Notes under the pieces: model-generated
Told to the model about the DNA's origin: nothing
Seen by the model: only the letters and a program-made list of their open reading frames with translations
The model's database searches: none
Part shown: in pieces, positions 9,878-18,671 of the stretch
Layout of the letters: the number at the start of each line of letters is the position of its first letter
How positions within the stretch are numbered: the stretch's first letter is position 1
Made by a program: the position numbers and the translations under genes
NCBI GenBank assembly: GCA_965233855.1
Contig: OZ247586.1
Location: forward strand, 868,001-932,000
From: Megaera_A sp965233855
GTDB taxonomy: Bacteria > Pseudomonadota > Alphaproteobacteria > Rickettsiales > Rickettsiaceae
Direction: 5' to 3'
Length of the DNA stretch: 64,000 bases

Positions 9878-11056
9878 CTAAGAAACACCCTCTAAACACA
9901 TTGCAATACCCATACCACCACCTATACAGAGAGTGGCTAACCCTTTCTTTGCGTGTGAACGTTTCATTTCATACACCAGAGTTGTTAGCACCCTTGCTCC
10001 ACTAGCACCGATCGGGTGACCAAGAGCAATCGCTCCGCCATTAATATTTACCTTGCTTACATCCCACTGCATTTGACGATTAACATACTCTGCTTGCACA
10101 GCGAATGCTTCATTTGCCTCAATCACATCAAGGTCTTCTGCATTCCACCCAGCTTTTTTAAGAGCTGATTTTGATGCAGGAACTGGCCCTGTTCCCATAA
10201 TAGAAGGATCAACCCCACAACTAGAATGTGATACAATCCTAGCTATTGGCTTTAGATTATACTTCTTTGCCGCAGCAGATGAAGCAATAAGAAGTGCTGC
10301 TGCACCATCATTTATTGTTGAAGAATTTCCAGCTGTAACAGAACCTTCTTTTTTGAATGCAGGTTTTAACGCACTTAACCCTTCAATGGTCGAATTACCA
10401 CGTATCCCTTCATCAAAATCAAAAATAATTTTTTCACTCTTCTTCTGAATCTCAATCGGCACTATTTCATCTTTAAACTTACCAGATTGACTAGCTTCAA
10501 ATGCCTTAATTTGAGACGCAAGAGCTAGTTTATCTTGATGCAATCTATCAATATCAAATTTACTTGCTATATTCTCCGCAGTGATTCCCATCATTTCACC
10601 AGAAAAAGCATCCGTTAAACCATCATACATCATAAAATCTGTAAGCTTGGTATCACCAAACTTACTTCCCCCGCGCATATAGCTTCCATGCATGCTACGC
10701 GACATATTTTCTTGACCACCAGCAATCATTATCTCTGACTCTCCAGCTCTAATCGCATTTGCCGCTAGGGTTACAGCTTTCAAACCAGATCCACAAACCT
10801 GATTTATAGTCAACGCAGGAATTTTGATAGATAGTCCAGATTGAATCAACGCTTGTCTAGCAGGGTTTTGTCCAGAACCACCAGTAATCACCTGACCAAG
10901 AATCACTTCATCTATAAATTCTTTACCTACTCCACTTTCTTCCATAATACTCTTCAACACAAAAGAACCAAGTTCTGGAGCAGAAAAATTGGAAAGACTT
11001 CCCAAAAATCCACCAATAGCAGTTCGTTTAGCATGAGTTATGTACACTTCTTGCAT
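9878..11056 (-). CDS. Acetyl-CoA acetyltransferase (thiolase)
   Basis: Thiolase II condenses two acetyl-CoA or cleaves acetoacetyl-CoA. The nucleophilic Cys88 lies in NQVCGSG, the active-site His in GGAIALGHPIGASGAR near residue 350, and the second Cys in LCIGGGMGIAM near the C-terminus, so the catalytic set is complete. At 392 residues it matches AtoB/PhaA-type enzymes. No beta-oxidation or polyhydroxyalkanoate partner gene is next to it, so the pathway is uncertain. It is transcribed away from the ATP/ADP translocase gene. Confidence 0.95.
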   Translation of the reverse strand: MQEVYITHAKRTAIGGFLGSLSNFSAPELGSFVLKSIMEESGVGKEFIDEVILGQVITGGSGQNPARQALIQSGLSIKIPALTINQVCGSGLKAVTLAANAIRAGESEIMIAGGQENMSRSMHGSYMRGGSKFGDTKLTDFMMYDGLTDAFSGEMMGITAENIASKFDIDRLHQDKLALASQIKAFEASQSGKFKDEIVPIEIQKKSEKIIFDFDEGIRGNSTIEGLSALKPAFKKEGSVTAGNSSTINDGAAALLIASSAAAKKYNLKPIARIVSHSSCGVDPSIMGTGPVPASKSALKKAGWNAEDLDVIEANEAFAVQAEYVNRQMQWDVSKVNINGGAIALGHPIGASGARVLTTLVYEMKRSHAKKGLATLCIGGGMGIAMCLEGVS

Positions 11057-11164
11057 TTTATTCCTCTAAAATTTAAGACTTTTAAAGAACTTAACCAAAG
11101 ACTCAAAACAAAGCCAACATTTTTATAAAAAATATAGAAAATAAATATTTCGACTATTCAGCCC

Positions 11165-11193
11165 TTGACTATTAACGCAAGAAATGTTAGCAT
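11165..11193 (+). promoter_or_regulatory. Promoter of the ATP/ADP translocase gene
   Basis: A -35 box TTGACT (11165-11170) is separated by 17 bases from a -10 box TAGCAT (11188-11193). Transcription would start near 11200 and leave a leader of about 100 bases before the start codon at 11303. The leader includes two runs of T (near 11264-11282) that could act in attenuation, although no strong hairpin precedes them. Confidence 0.6.
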
Positions 11194-11302
11194 CCGCGGG
11201 CAATTAGTGTGGTTGCTGCCAAACTCAAATTATTATTTTGCAGACCTTAGGCTAAGAAACGGCTTTTTTAAGTTTTTTTTTTGTCTATAGGTATATTGCA
11301 GA

Positions 11303-12802
11303 ATGTCTAACCAAGAATTAAATCCTTTTAAGAGTAAACTTAGAAATATATTTTGGCCAATTCACAGAGCTGAGCTTGGAAAATTTATACCAATGTCTGC
11401 TTTAATGTTCTGCGTGTTGTTTAACCAAAACGTACTGCGTATTTTAAAAGATAGTATCCTAATCTCCGAAGTTAGCGCAGAAATCACAAGTTTTACAAAA
11501 GTTTATTGCGTAACACCGATGGCCATAATCTTCGTGATAATATATGCAAAGCTAATTAACCACTTACCTTTTCAAAAAATATTTTATTATTTAGCTAGTA
11601 TTTTCACAGCTTTTTATGTGCTATTTGCCTTCATATTATACCCCAATATTGACACTTTTCACATGAGCAAAGACTTACTTTCTAGCCTTATGCTAGAGCA
11701 CCCACATATGCAATGGCACATTGCAGGAATTGGCAATTGGAGCTATGTTTTATTTTATTCATTTTCAGAGCTTTGGCCTAATATATTTTATGTTTTATTG
11801 TTTTGGCAAATAGCGAATGAAATTACTGCAACTAATGAAGCAAAGCGTTTTTACACGTTATTTTCATTATTTGGAAATTCAGCACTAGTTGTCGTTGGCT
11901 TCATGATGATGAGCTTATCTTCTGATGATAATGCTCTAAGGAAATTATTCACAACTTCAGATGATAAAATATTCTTAACACAAGTTTCTATTGCATTAGT
12001 TGCCATTTCATCAGTGTTATCCTGTCTTTTAGTAAGACACATAACAAAAAAAGTAATGACCGATCCAATTCACAATATTAGCATAAAATCAGAACGCAAA
12101 CCCAAGCCAAAGATGGGGATTATTGATAGTTTTAAATATATTTCAAGATCAAAATATTTATGGCTTATGCTAATTTGCACAGCCTCATTTGGACTATCAA
12201 TGAATCTAGTTGAAGCTGTCTGGAAAGCAAAAATTAAAGAGCTATACCCTACTGTCAATGCATATGCGGCCTTTAACAGCATGTATATATTATGGACAGG
12301 TATTGCAATCATGGTAATGACCATAATTGGAAATAACGTCATGAGAAATAGTGGTTGGTTTGCAGCAGCAGTCATTTCTCCAATAATTATTCTAACTACA
12401 GGAACAGCATTTTTCTTCTTAGTAGTTTTTGATGAACAAATAGTGTCTCTATTTGAGGGAGTAATTTTAATGTCACCACTCGTGCTTACTGTATTTGTAG
12501 GCGCTGTACAAAACGTTCTTTCAAAAGGGTCAAAATACTCCATCTGGGACACTTCTAGACAAATGCTGTATATACCTCTTGACCCTGAACTACGCACAAA
12601 AGGAAAAGCAGCAGTTGATGTTATAAGCCCTAAAATCGGAAAATCCGCAAGCGGACTAGTGCAATCAATGATATTTACAATATTACCAATGGCCACATAT
12701 GGTTCAATTGCCCCTGTTTTAATGGTTATCTTTATTGGAGTTTGTATTTTATGGATACATGCAGTTAGAAAAATATATTTTGAATACCAAAAAATTGCTT
12801 AA
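11303..12802 (+). CDS. tlc: ATP/ADP translocase (NTT family)
   Basis: Non-mitochondrial nucleotide transporters of this family exchange host ATP for bacterial ADP in Rickettsiales and Chlamydiales; paralogues carry other nucleotides. The protein (499 residues, about 12 membrane helices) begins with a typical LRNIFWPIHRAELGKFIPMSALMF-like block (given as separate pieces ELGKFIPM and FCVLFNQNVLRILKDS), and carries ISFLKVY-like EITSFTKVY and the C-terminal DPELRTKGKAAVDVI segment that is a family hallmark. Exact substrate cannot be read from the sequence. It is the strongest indication of an energy-parasitic intracellular life. It has its own promoter and is followed by about 110 bases before the next gene. 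Confidence 0.95.
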   Translation: MSNQELNPFKSKLRNIFWPIHRAELGKFIPMSALMFCVLFNQNVLRILKDSILISEVSAEITSFTKVYCVTPMAIIFVIIYAKLINHLPFQKIFYYLASIFTAFYVLFAFILYPNIDTFHMSKDLLSSLMLEHPHMQWHIAGIGNWSYVLFYSFSELWPNIFYVLLFWQIANEITATNEAKRFYTLFSLFGNSALVVVGFMMMSLSSDDNALRKLFTTSDDKIFLTQVSIALVAISSVLSCLLVRHITKKVMTDPIHNISIKSERKPKPKMGIIDSFKYISRSKYLWLMLICTASFGLSMNLVEAVWKAKIKELYPTVNAYAAFNSMYILWTGIAIMVMTIIGNNVMRNSGWFAAAVISPIIILTTGTAFFFLVVFDEQIVSLFEGVILMSPLVLTVFVGAVQNVLSKGSKYSIWDTSRQMLYIPLDPELRTKGKAAVDVISPKIGKSASGLVQSMIFTILPMATYGSIAPVLMVIFIGVCILWIHAVRKIYFEYQKIA

Positions 12803-12911
12803 TTTGATAGAACTCTTATCAACAAATCAGCAAAATAACTTGATTTGCTATAGTTTTTCTTCTAAAAATACTCATATCTAAAATTATGTAATAAACAGAC
12901 AATATAAATTT

Positions 12912-14507
12912 ATGGCTAAAAATCAAAAATCAGAAGTAAAAGAACAGGGATATGACGAAGTTCCTTATCATGGCTATCCATTTGAATATAACAGACCCGA
13001 AAACTTAAGAAGTGTTGGAGCTTTATTTGGTGTTGATGCACCAGCGCTTGAAACAGCACGCATTCTTGAACTTGGATGCTCTGATGGAGGAAATCTATTC
13101 AGATTCGCCGAAACTTTCCCAAAATCATATACACTCGGCGTAGATTTATCAAAAGTAGAAATAGATCATGGTCAAAAAGTTTTAGATCAACTTAAATTAA
13201 AAAACGTAGAACTTAAAGCTATGTCTATCACTGATCTTGATGAGTCATATGGCAAGTTTGATTATATTATTTGCCACGGAGTATTTTCATGGGTTCCTGA
13301 CTTTGTAAGAGATGGAATTTTGGAAATAAGTAAAAAATTACTCAATAAAAATGGCTTAGCTTTCATTAGTTACAACACACTTCCGGGATGGAACATGATA
13401 AATAGTGTTAGAGAGATCATGATGTATCACTCAACTAACTTTGAAAATGTTCAAGATAAAATAGCGCAATCTCGCGCAGCTCTTAATTTTATCCAAGAAT
13501 CTCTTGATGGACAAAACACGCCTCATGCAGAATTTATGCAAGCTTCTGCTAAAAACATGGCAAGCAAGGAAGATCACTATATCCGTCATGAATATTTGGC
13601 TGACGAAAATAAAGCATTCTACTTCAATGAGTTTATCGAAAAAGCTAGAGCTAATGACTTAGAATATATTGGCGATACAGATGTACAAAGAATGTATGTT
13701 GGAAACATGCCGAAAAAAGCTATTGAAAAGCTCGGAACAATTAATGATATCGTACGCACTGAACAATATATGGACTTCATTAATAACACGCAATTTAGAT
13801 GCACTATACTTGGCCACAAAGATACTAAAATCTCTAGAAATATTACAAATGAAACAATACAAAAATTCAACTATTTCTGTAATATTCATCCACTAGATGA
13901 AAAAGTAAATATTGAAGATAATAGCAAAGCAACTTTCTATATAGATAATAATAAAGATCGTAAATTAGACAGCTCTGCTCCTGAAATGAAAGCAATTTTA
14001 ACAAGTCTTTCTCAGAATATAGGAAATCCATTATCTGTAGATGAAATCGTTGCAGAAGCTATCAAACTTGCTCCAAAAGCTTCAAAGCAAGTAGTAAAAG
14101 AAAATATTCTAGGAAATTTTGCAAACCTAATTTTCTCCGGTGTAATAAAATACATCGCAGACAAACCTACTAGCTTGTACAAAATTTCTGATAAACCAAA
14201 AATAAGTAAACTTGCTATGTTACAAATTCAAACACCAAAACATAATGGAATGTATTGGATCACAAATAGTATGAACCAAATTGTTGGTTTTCAAAGTCAT
14301 CAAATCGGTATAGTTCAAGCACTAAATGGTAAAAACACAATTGATCAACTGAAAAAAATAACACTAGATGATTTAAAAAGCAATAAAATTTCTGCAAATG
14401 AAGGAGATCAAAAAATCACTGATGAAAAGAAACTAAAAATAGTTGCTGATGCGTTGGTAGACCAGACTTTAGAAACACTCAGAACTAGCTTTAGTTTTGT
14501 TAATTAA
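12912..14507 (+). CDS. Rickettsia-type protein lysine methyltransferase (class I SAM-dependent, with regulatory domain)
   Basis: The N-terminal half is a Rossmann methyltransferase: motif I ILELGCSDGGN (51-61), an acidic end of strand 2 in LGVDLS (75-80), and the FDYIICHGVFSWV segment (116-128). The following region (about 200-310) fits the MethyTransf_Reg domain, and a helical C-terminal extension takes the length to 531. This domain plan and size match the PKMT enzymes of Rickettsia that methylate lysines of the surface protein OmpB. That substrate is known for Rickettsia and is only inferred here; no OmpB-like gene is in the window. ppa follows after 12 bases, and its ribosome binding site lies at this gene's end, so they are probably co-transcribed. 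Confidence 0.82.
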   Translation: MAKNQKSEVKEQGYDEVPYHGYPFEYNRPENLRSVGALFGVDAPALETARILELGCSDGGNLFRFAETFPKSYTLGVDLSKVEIDHGQKVLDQLKLKNVELKAMSITDLDESYGKFDYIICHGVFSWVPDFVRDGILEISKKLLNKNGLAFISYNTLPGWNMINSVREIMMYHSTNFENVQDKIAQSRAALNFIQESLDGQNTPHAEFMQASAKNMASKEDHYIRHEYLADENKAFYFNEFIEKARANDLEYIGDTDVQRMYVGNMPKKAIEKLGTINDIVRTEQYMDFINNTQFRCTILGHKDTKISRNITNETIQKFNYFCNIHPLDEKVNIEDNSKATFYIDNNKDRKLDSSAPEMKAILTSLSQNIGNPLSVDEIVAEAIKLAPKASKQVVKENILGNFANLIFSGVIKYIADKPTSLYKISDKPKISKLAMLQIQTPKHNGMYWITNSMNQIVGFQSHQIGIVQALNGKNTIDQLKKITLDDLKSNKISANEGDQKITDEKKLKIVADALVDQTLETLRTSFSFVN

Positions 14508-14519
14508 GGAGAAATAACG

Positions 14520-15041
14520 ATGTTTGTAGATAAAATACCTGCAAAAACTGAGGACGGATCATTCAATGTTATCATAGAGATACCTATGAATGACAATCCT
14601 GTTAAATATGAATTTGACAAAGAAGTTGGAGCAATCATAGTTGACAGATTTATGCAAGTTTCAATGTCATATCCATGCAATTATGGTTTTATTCCAAACA
14701 CTCTTTCTGATGACGGAGATCCAGCTGACGTCTTAGTTATTGCTCAATATCCTATAATTCCTGGAGCAATAATAAAAGTTCGCCCTGTTGGAGTTCTTAT
14801 GATGGAAGATGAATCTGGTATAGATGAAAAAATTCTAGCAGTTCCAGTATCAAAATTGGATGTAACTTTTGATTCTATTCAAGACATTGAAGATGTTTCT
14901 GAAATGCTAAAAGCAAAAATCAAACATTTCTTTGAACATTATAAAGAACTTGAAAAAGGCAAGTGGGTCAAAATCACAGGGTGGAAAGATGCAGCCACCG
15001 CAAAAACAACTATAGAAGAAGCAATAGATCGAGTTAAATAA
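14520..15041 (+). CDS. ppa: Inorganic pyrophosphatase
   Basis: This soluble enzyme hydrolyses pyrophosphate from biosynthetic reactions. The family signature DGDPAD is at residues 65-70, with the metal-binding Asp residues present, and the substrate-side YPCNYGFIPNTL precedes it. At 173 residues it is a standard family I enzyme. A good ribosome binding site (AAGGAG, 14506-14511) precedes the ATG. It is the second gene of an apparent pair with the methyltransferase and is followed by a strong hairpin. Confidence 0.97.
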   Translation: MFVDKIPAKTEDGSFNVIIEIPMNDNPVKYEFDKEVGAIIVDRFMQVSMSYPCNYGFIPNTLSDDGDPADVLVIAQYPIIPGAIIKVRPVGVLMMEDESGIDEKILAVPVSKLDVTFDSIQDIEDVSEMLKAKIKHFFEHYKELEKGKWVKITGWKDAATAKTTIEEAIDRVK

Positions 15042-15077
15042 TGATTTAACTTGTTATAATGACTAGTTTCTAATACA

Positions 15078-15115
15078 AATAAAAGCGCTTGAACATTGCT
15101 TCATGCGCTTTTATT
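15078..15115 (+). terminator. Hairpin terminator after ppa
   Basis: An 11-base perfect stem (AATAAAAGCGC, 15078-15088, with its complement at 15105-15115) has a 16-base loop that can itself pair four more bases (TGAA with TTCA). The 3' arm contains a short run of T. It lies between ppa and murJ, only 22 bases before the murJ start, and can act in both directions because the 5' arm is A-rich. Confidence 0.75.
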
Positions 15116-15136
15116 ATTGTAAAAATACAGGCATAA

Positions 15137-16657
15137 ATGTTACTTAAATCAGGAATAATTGTTGCTTTTTTCACTTTGCTATCCCGCTTCTTTGGCCTCG
15201 CTAGAGAACTTTTTATTGCCGCAACTTTTGGCACAACTCCAATAGCTGATTGTGTTAATGTAGCATTCAAGTTTCCCAATCTATTTAGGCGAATATTTGG
15301 TGAAGGCGCGCTGTCCGCTGTATTCATCCCAATGTACAGTGAAAAACTTGTCGGTTCTAAACAAGAAGCAAGAATATTTAGTGGCGAAATTTTTATATTA
15401 CTTCTAATTACTCTTGTTATTCTGACGATTATACTACAAATTTTCATGCCATTTCTTATGGTAATCATCGCGCCTGGTTTTATTATTGATGAAGAAAAAT
15501 ATAATCTTGCCGTAACATTATGCAGGTTAACAATCCCTTATGTAATATTTGTTTCCATAACAGCTTTATTTGGAGGAATGCTTAATTCAGTGCGTAAGTT
15601 TGCTGCATTTGCCTTTGTTCCAATTCTTATGAATATTGGAGTAATTACAATCCCCTACTTGCTAAAAAATAAAATAGAAGCTCACTATTCTATATCATTT
15701 GCATTATTAATCGCTGGAATACTACAAGTTCTATTTATGTATTTTTGTCTGATTAAAGCAGGTTTAAAATTCCCTCTTCTTTTTAAACCAAAAGATCCCG
15801 AAGTCAAAAAATTATTAAGAAAAATGGGGCCAGCGACAATGAGTTCTGGCGCACAGCAATTAAATCTTTTTATCTCACAATCAATAGCAAGTTTTCTCCC
15901 TGGAGCGGTATCAATATTATCTTACGCAGATCGTTTATACCAACTCCCTTTGTCATTAATAGGAGTTACCTTTGGTACTATCTTACTTCCCGAGCTATCG
16001 AAAATTTATAAACAAAAAAACTATGATGAAGCAAATTTTATACAGAACAAAGCCATCAAAATTGCTTTTGCAATATCGATTCCATCGATGCTTGGATTGC
16101 TTGTTTTATCGCAACCAATAATACATCTAATTTATGAGAGAGGTGAGTTTACTGCAAATGATACTTTATTAACATCAAACGCACTTGCAGCATTTTCTTT
16201 TGGCCTCCCTGCTTTTGTACTAGCAAAAATCCTAACACCCATATTTTATGCCAATTTAGATACAAAAACTCCGTTTAGAATCACTGTATATTCGCTAATC
16301 ATCAATACTAGTCTTAATATCATATTAATGATACCATTTGGTCATGTTGGCATAGCTATTGGCTCATCGATAGCTGCTTGGATCAATGTTTGGCTGCTAA
16401 ATAAGCACGCAAAACAATATGGCAATTTTCTTGTAACCAATGAAACTAAACTATTCGCCCTGAAGACTCTTGCATGTGGCTTTGTCATGGCTGCTTTTAT
16501 TGTAATTGCAACTCATTATTTTGGTGAATTATTTTACTCAAACATTTTTGCAATAAAAGCTGGCTCTCTATTAGGCACTATTGTTTTTGCCATTGTAATT
16601 TTTGCTACATGCGCATATTTTTTTAAGATACATAAAACTCTACTGTTAAAATCATGA
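15137..16657 (+). CDS. murJ: Lipid II flippase MurJ
   Basis: MurJ moves lipid-linked peptidoglycan precursor across the inner membrane. The protein is 506 residues with about 14 membrane segments. The N-terminal FFTLLSRFFGLARELFIAA block, and the F-R-R-I-F-G-E-G-A sequence near residues 53-61, are diagnostic of the MurJ/MviN group, as is YADRLYQLPLSLIGVTFGTILLP (about 265-287). Presence of murJ implies that the organism still makes lipid II. The TraX-like gene overlaps its stop codon by four bases (ATGA). Confidence 0.95.
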   Translation: MLLKSGIIVAFFTLLSRFFGLARELFIAATFGTTPIADCVNVAFKFPNLFRRIFGEGALSAVFIPMYSEKLVGSKQEARIFSGEIFILLLITLVILTIILQIFMPFLMVIIAPGFIIDEEKYNLAVTLCRLTIPYVIFVSITALFGGMLNSVRKFAAFAFVPILMNIGVITIPYLLKNKIEAHYSISFALLIAGILQVLFMYFCLIKAGLKFPLLFKPKDPEVKKLLRKMGPATMSSGAQQLNLFISQSIASFLPGAVSILSYADRLYQLPLSLIGVTFGTILLPELSKIYKQKNYDEANFIQNKAIKIAFAISIPSMLGLLVLSQPIIHLIYERGEFTANDTLLTSNALAAFSFGLPAFVLAKILTPIFYANLDTKTPFRITVYSLIINTSLNIILMIPFGHVGIAIGSSIAAWINVWLLNKHAKQYGNFLVTNETKLFALKTLACGFVMAAFIVIATHYFGELFYSNIFAIKAGSLLGTIVFAIVIFATCAYFFKIHKTLLLKS

Positions 16658-17358
16658 GCCGAACTTCAAATTATCAAGATATCCTAAAAACAATTGCGAT
16701 AATATCGATGATTATTGACCATGTAGGGTTATATTTCTTTCCTGAGCAATTAATATTTCGTGCTCTAGGAAGGTATGCATTTCCTATATTTTGTTTTTTT
16801 GCTGGATTTAATTTCAAAGGAAATTTGAATTACAAGATACTTACATATGGAACTATTTTTTATATATTTAATGTAACTGCAATTTTCTGGCAGCTAATAG
16901 AAGCAAATATTCTAATATCTATATTTTGTGGCCAGCTTTATTTAAAAATCTTCGAAAAACACCTACAAATTTTCTGGAAAAGATATATTCATATTATTAT
17001 TCTTGCCTGTTTGTGGCCAATTACTCATATATTTATGGAATATGGAACATTAGCAATCGCGTTTATGATAGTTGGTCAAATAGTAAAACAAGAGCCAAAA
17101 GAAATATATATACCCGCCTTTATAATGTCTTATTTAACTTCATTACATATTGCCGCACTATTTCATACCGCGTTTAATGCATCGGAAATATTAGCTTCAA
17201 CATTAGTAATTATAGGATTATTTTTCTCATTAACTTACAAAAACTTCTTTAAAGCAAATAACCTTAAACTCTCAATTATTAGCCAAAATTCGTTAAATAT
17301 ATATTGTGTTCACTTTGCAATAATCCTATTAATTTGGAGATATTACATATTTGGCTAA
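16654..17358 (+). CDS. TraX-like integral membrane protein
   Basis: This is a 234-residue hydrophobic protein with roughly eight membrane segments. The N-terminal pattern IAIISMIIDHVG followed by GRYAFPIFCFFAGF matches the TraX family, whose founding member N-acetylates F-pilin; most chromosomal members have no known substrate. Near the C-terminus QNSLNIYCVHF resembles the last helix of related membrane acyltransferases. It is translationally coupled to murJ by an ATGA overlap, which hints at a role in the envelope, but this is inference. Confidence 0.72.
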   Translation: MSRTSNYQDILKTIAIISMIIDHVGLYFFPEQLIFRALGRYAFPIFCFFAGFNFKGNLNYKILTYGTIFYIFNVTAIFWQLIEANILISIFCGQLYLKIFEKHLQIFWKRYIHIIILACLWPITHIFMEYGTLAIAFMIVGQIVKQEPKEIYIPAFIMSYLTSLHIAALFHTAFNASEILASTLVIIGLFFSLTYKNFFKANNLKLSIISQNSLNIYCVHFAIILLIWRYYIFG

Positions 17359-17366
17359 TTTTAGGC

Positions 17367-17395
17367 TTGACTATTTGCTCTTCTAGCTATATTTT
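17367..17395 (+). promoter_or_regulatory. Promoter of rpmG-rpsP
   Basis: TTGACT (17367-17372) is followed 17 bases later by TATTTT (17390-17395); an alternative -10, TATATT, lies at 15-base spacing. It is the only good promoter between the TraX-like gene and rpmG. Confidence 0.5.
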
Positions 17396-17441
17396 ACGCT
17401 AAGTATTTTATAAGAATTTGTTTTTAGGAAGGTTATAGACC

Positions 17442-17615
17442 GTGTCCAAGAAAAAGAGTAAAAATCTTCTAGTTAAGCTAGTTAGCACTGCTGGAACAGG
17501 ATATTATTTAGTTAAAAAGCGCAACCCAAAAACTCTTACAGAGAAGTTGTCTTTTAGAAAGTATGACCCAAAGGTTCGTAAGCACGTTGAGTTTAAAGAA
17601 GAAAAAATTAAATAG
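17442..17615 (+). CDS. rpmG: 50S ribosomal protein L33
   Basis: This 57-residue protein reads SKKKSKNLLVKLVSTAGTG, then YYLVKKRNPKT, LSFRKYDP and KVRKHVEF, which is the standard L33 pattern. The start is GTG: no ATG lies upstream in frame, and AGGAAGG (17426-17432) sits nine bases before it. It lacks the Cys pairs of zinc-binding L33 forms, as is usual in alphaproteobacteria. rpsP begins 12 bases after the stop, so the two form a small ribosomal-protein operon. Confidence 0.95.
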   Translation: MSKKKSKNLLVKLVSTAGTGYYLVKKRNPKTLTEKLSFRKYDPKVRKHVEFKEEKIK

Positions 17616-17627
17616 AGTTTCGTATTT

Positions 17628-17972
17628 ATGTCAGTTAAGATTCGTTTAGCAAGAGGCGGCGCAAAAAAACGCCCATATTATAGAGTTGTAGTTGCAGATG
17701 CACGCGCACCAAGAGACGGTGATTTCATCGAAAAAATTGGTACATACAATCCATTGCTTAAGAAAGAAGATGGTGACCGTGTGATTTTTAAAGCCGATCG
17801 TGTTGAGCATTGGCTATCTAAAGGAGCACAACCAACTGAACGCGTTGCAAAATTCATTAAAGCTGCTGGAATTAAATTGCCAGAATCTATTTTGAAGAAA
17901 ATGGCTGTTAAAGAGAAATCTCAAACTACAAAACCTTCAAAAAAAGAAATTAAAGAACAAGCTGCTAGCTAG
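17628..17972 (+). CDS. rpsP: 30S ribosomal protein S16
   Basis: S16 is an assembly protein of the small subunit. The start MSVKIRLARGGAKKRPYYR and the following VVADARAPRDGDFIEKIGTYNP are diagnostic. It is 114 residues long, with a basic and Ala/Ser-rich tail after residue 85, as in other alphaproteobacteria. It is downstream of rpmG in one transcript; the usual partners rimM and trmD are not adjacent. Confidence 0.97.
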   Translation: MSVKIRLARGGAKKRPYYRVVVADARAPRDGDFIEKIGTYNPLLKKEDGDRVIFKADRVEHWLSKGAQPTERVAKFIKAAGIKLPESILKKMAVKEKSQTTKPSKKEIKEQAAS

Positions 17973-18004
17973 TAGTTTGTTCTTCGCGTCTTTGCTTTGA
18001 GCGC

Positions 18005-18021
18005 GTAGATTGCTAATCTAC
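18005..18021 (+). terminator. Short hairpin between rpsP and tRNA-Thr
   Basis: A perfect 7-base stem (GTAGATT and AATCTAC) with a 3-base loop lies 32 bases after rpsP. It is followed by an A-rich stretch and then CTTTTTATT. The T-run is not directly attached, so terminator function is uncertain; it could also be a processing site upstream of the tRNA. Confidence 0.4.
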
Positions 18022-18040
18022 TAAAAAAGCCTTTTTATTC

Positions 18041-18115
18041 GCCGGATTAGCTCAGTGGTAGAGCAACCGCCTTGTAAGCGGTCGGTCGTCAGTTCGAATC
18101 CGACATCCGGCACCA
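18041..18115 (+). tRNA. tRNA-Thr (anticodon TGT)
   Basis: The acceptor stem GCCGGAT pairs with ATCCGGC, the anticodon stem ACCGC/GCGGT encloses the loop CTTGTAA with anticodon TGT, and the T-arm holds GTTCGAATC. CCA is encoded at 18113-18115. All arms are well paired. Confidence 0.97.
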
Positions 18116-18271
18116 CTTCTTCTCTTACAAAATTATAATCTTATAGTCTAATTCTTTCTCCACATACAAAACAGTGCCACCCTAGGCAAATCAGTTATAC
18201 CATTTCGTACGCAGATAAGGAATCCTCTAATGTTTTCCACTTGTTCTTCTATCTTGTAGGCAAGCTAGAAC

Positions 18272-18330
18272 GCCACACTCACTCTCCGCATAGATTACTC
18301 CCTTGCACAGGAAGAACACTCTATTTTTAT
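18272..18330. repeat. Degenerate REP-like repeat, copy 1
   Basis: The core CTCCGCATAGATTACTC followed by CCTTGCACAGGAAGAACACT matches copy 2 (18567-18620) with scattered differences. The pattern of CCG-x-CTTGCACA-GGAATGACA resembles the outward arm of bacterial REP elements, which read similarly around a GCGC core. Confidence 0.5.
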
Positions 18331-18509
18331 GGAGTGCAAACAGCATCAGTTATATACAAACCTGACAAAAAAATAATTATACTGAAATATTGTCACCATA
18401 GAATAAGGATGGCGTGGGTGTCAAAGACAAGGAGTTTAAGTTTATCGAAATGCAAGCCATTATCATAAAATGTCCAAAACTTCGAATAGAAGCCAATATT
18501 CCTAACAAA

Positions 18510-18620
18510 GATCGGAATCCAAGAAAGTTTTTATTTACTCTTTAGTTAGCAAATAAAATACAAACCTCCCCTCATCCACCGCATAAATTACCACCTTGCA
18601 CAAGAATGACACTAGAATTT
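18510..18620. repeat. Degenerate REP-like repeat, copy 2 (preserves the empty IS insertion site)
   Basis: The left part, GAATCCAAGAAAG to CTCTTTAGTTAGCAAA (ending near 18552), matches 23332-23363 plus 24331-24342, where an IS982 element interrupts it. The right part, CCGCATAAATTACC and CTTGCACAAGAATGACAC, matches copy 1 and 24361-24410. Because TAGTTA occurs once here (18543-18548) and on both sides of the IS, this copy shows the pre-insertion state. Confidence 0.6.
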
Positions 18621-18671
18621 TAATAAAAAGAATAATAAAACCATTAGATATGTGGTTCAATAAAAAATAAA

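Larger units (their letters stand above)
18116..18671. other. Gene-free region made of degenerate dispersed repeats
   Basis: No credible gene lies in this 556-base gap. A 75-codon open frame at 18241-18468 starts at TTG, has no ribosome binding site and no recognisable product. At least two degenerate copies of a repeat are visible (see the repeat entries), and related sequence flanks the first IS element near 23.3-24.4 kb. Overall it looks like decayed repetitive DNA. Confidence 0.6.

Noticed and set aside
11194..11302. Signal recognition particle RNA or 6S RNA in the tlc leader
   Set aside because: The conserved GGAAGGAAGCAGC-type core of 4.5S RNA is absent and no long 6S-like hairpin forms.
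12070..12696. 208-codon antisense frame inside the ATP/ADP translocase gene
   Set aside because: The sense strand is a clear family member; no start signal or family match on the antisense strand.
18241..18468. 75-codon open frame in the repeat region
   Set aside because: TTG start, no ribosome binding site, overlaps degenerate repeats and has no recognisable protein pattern.
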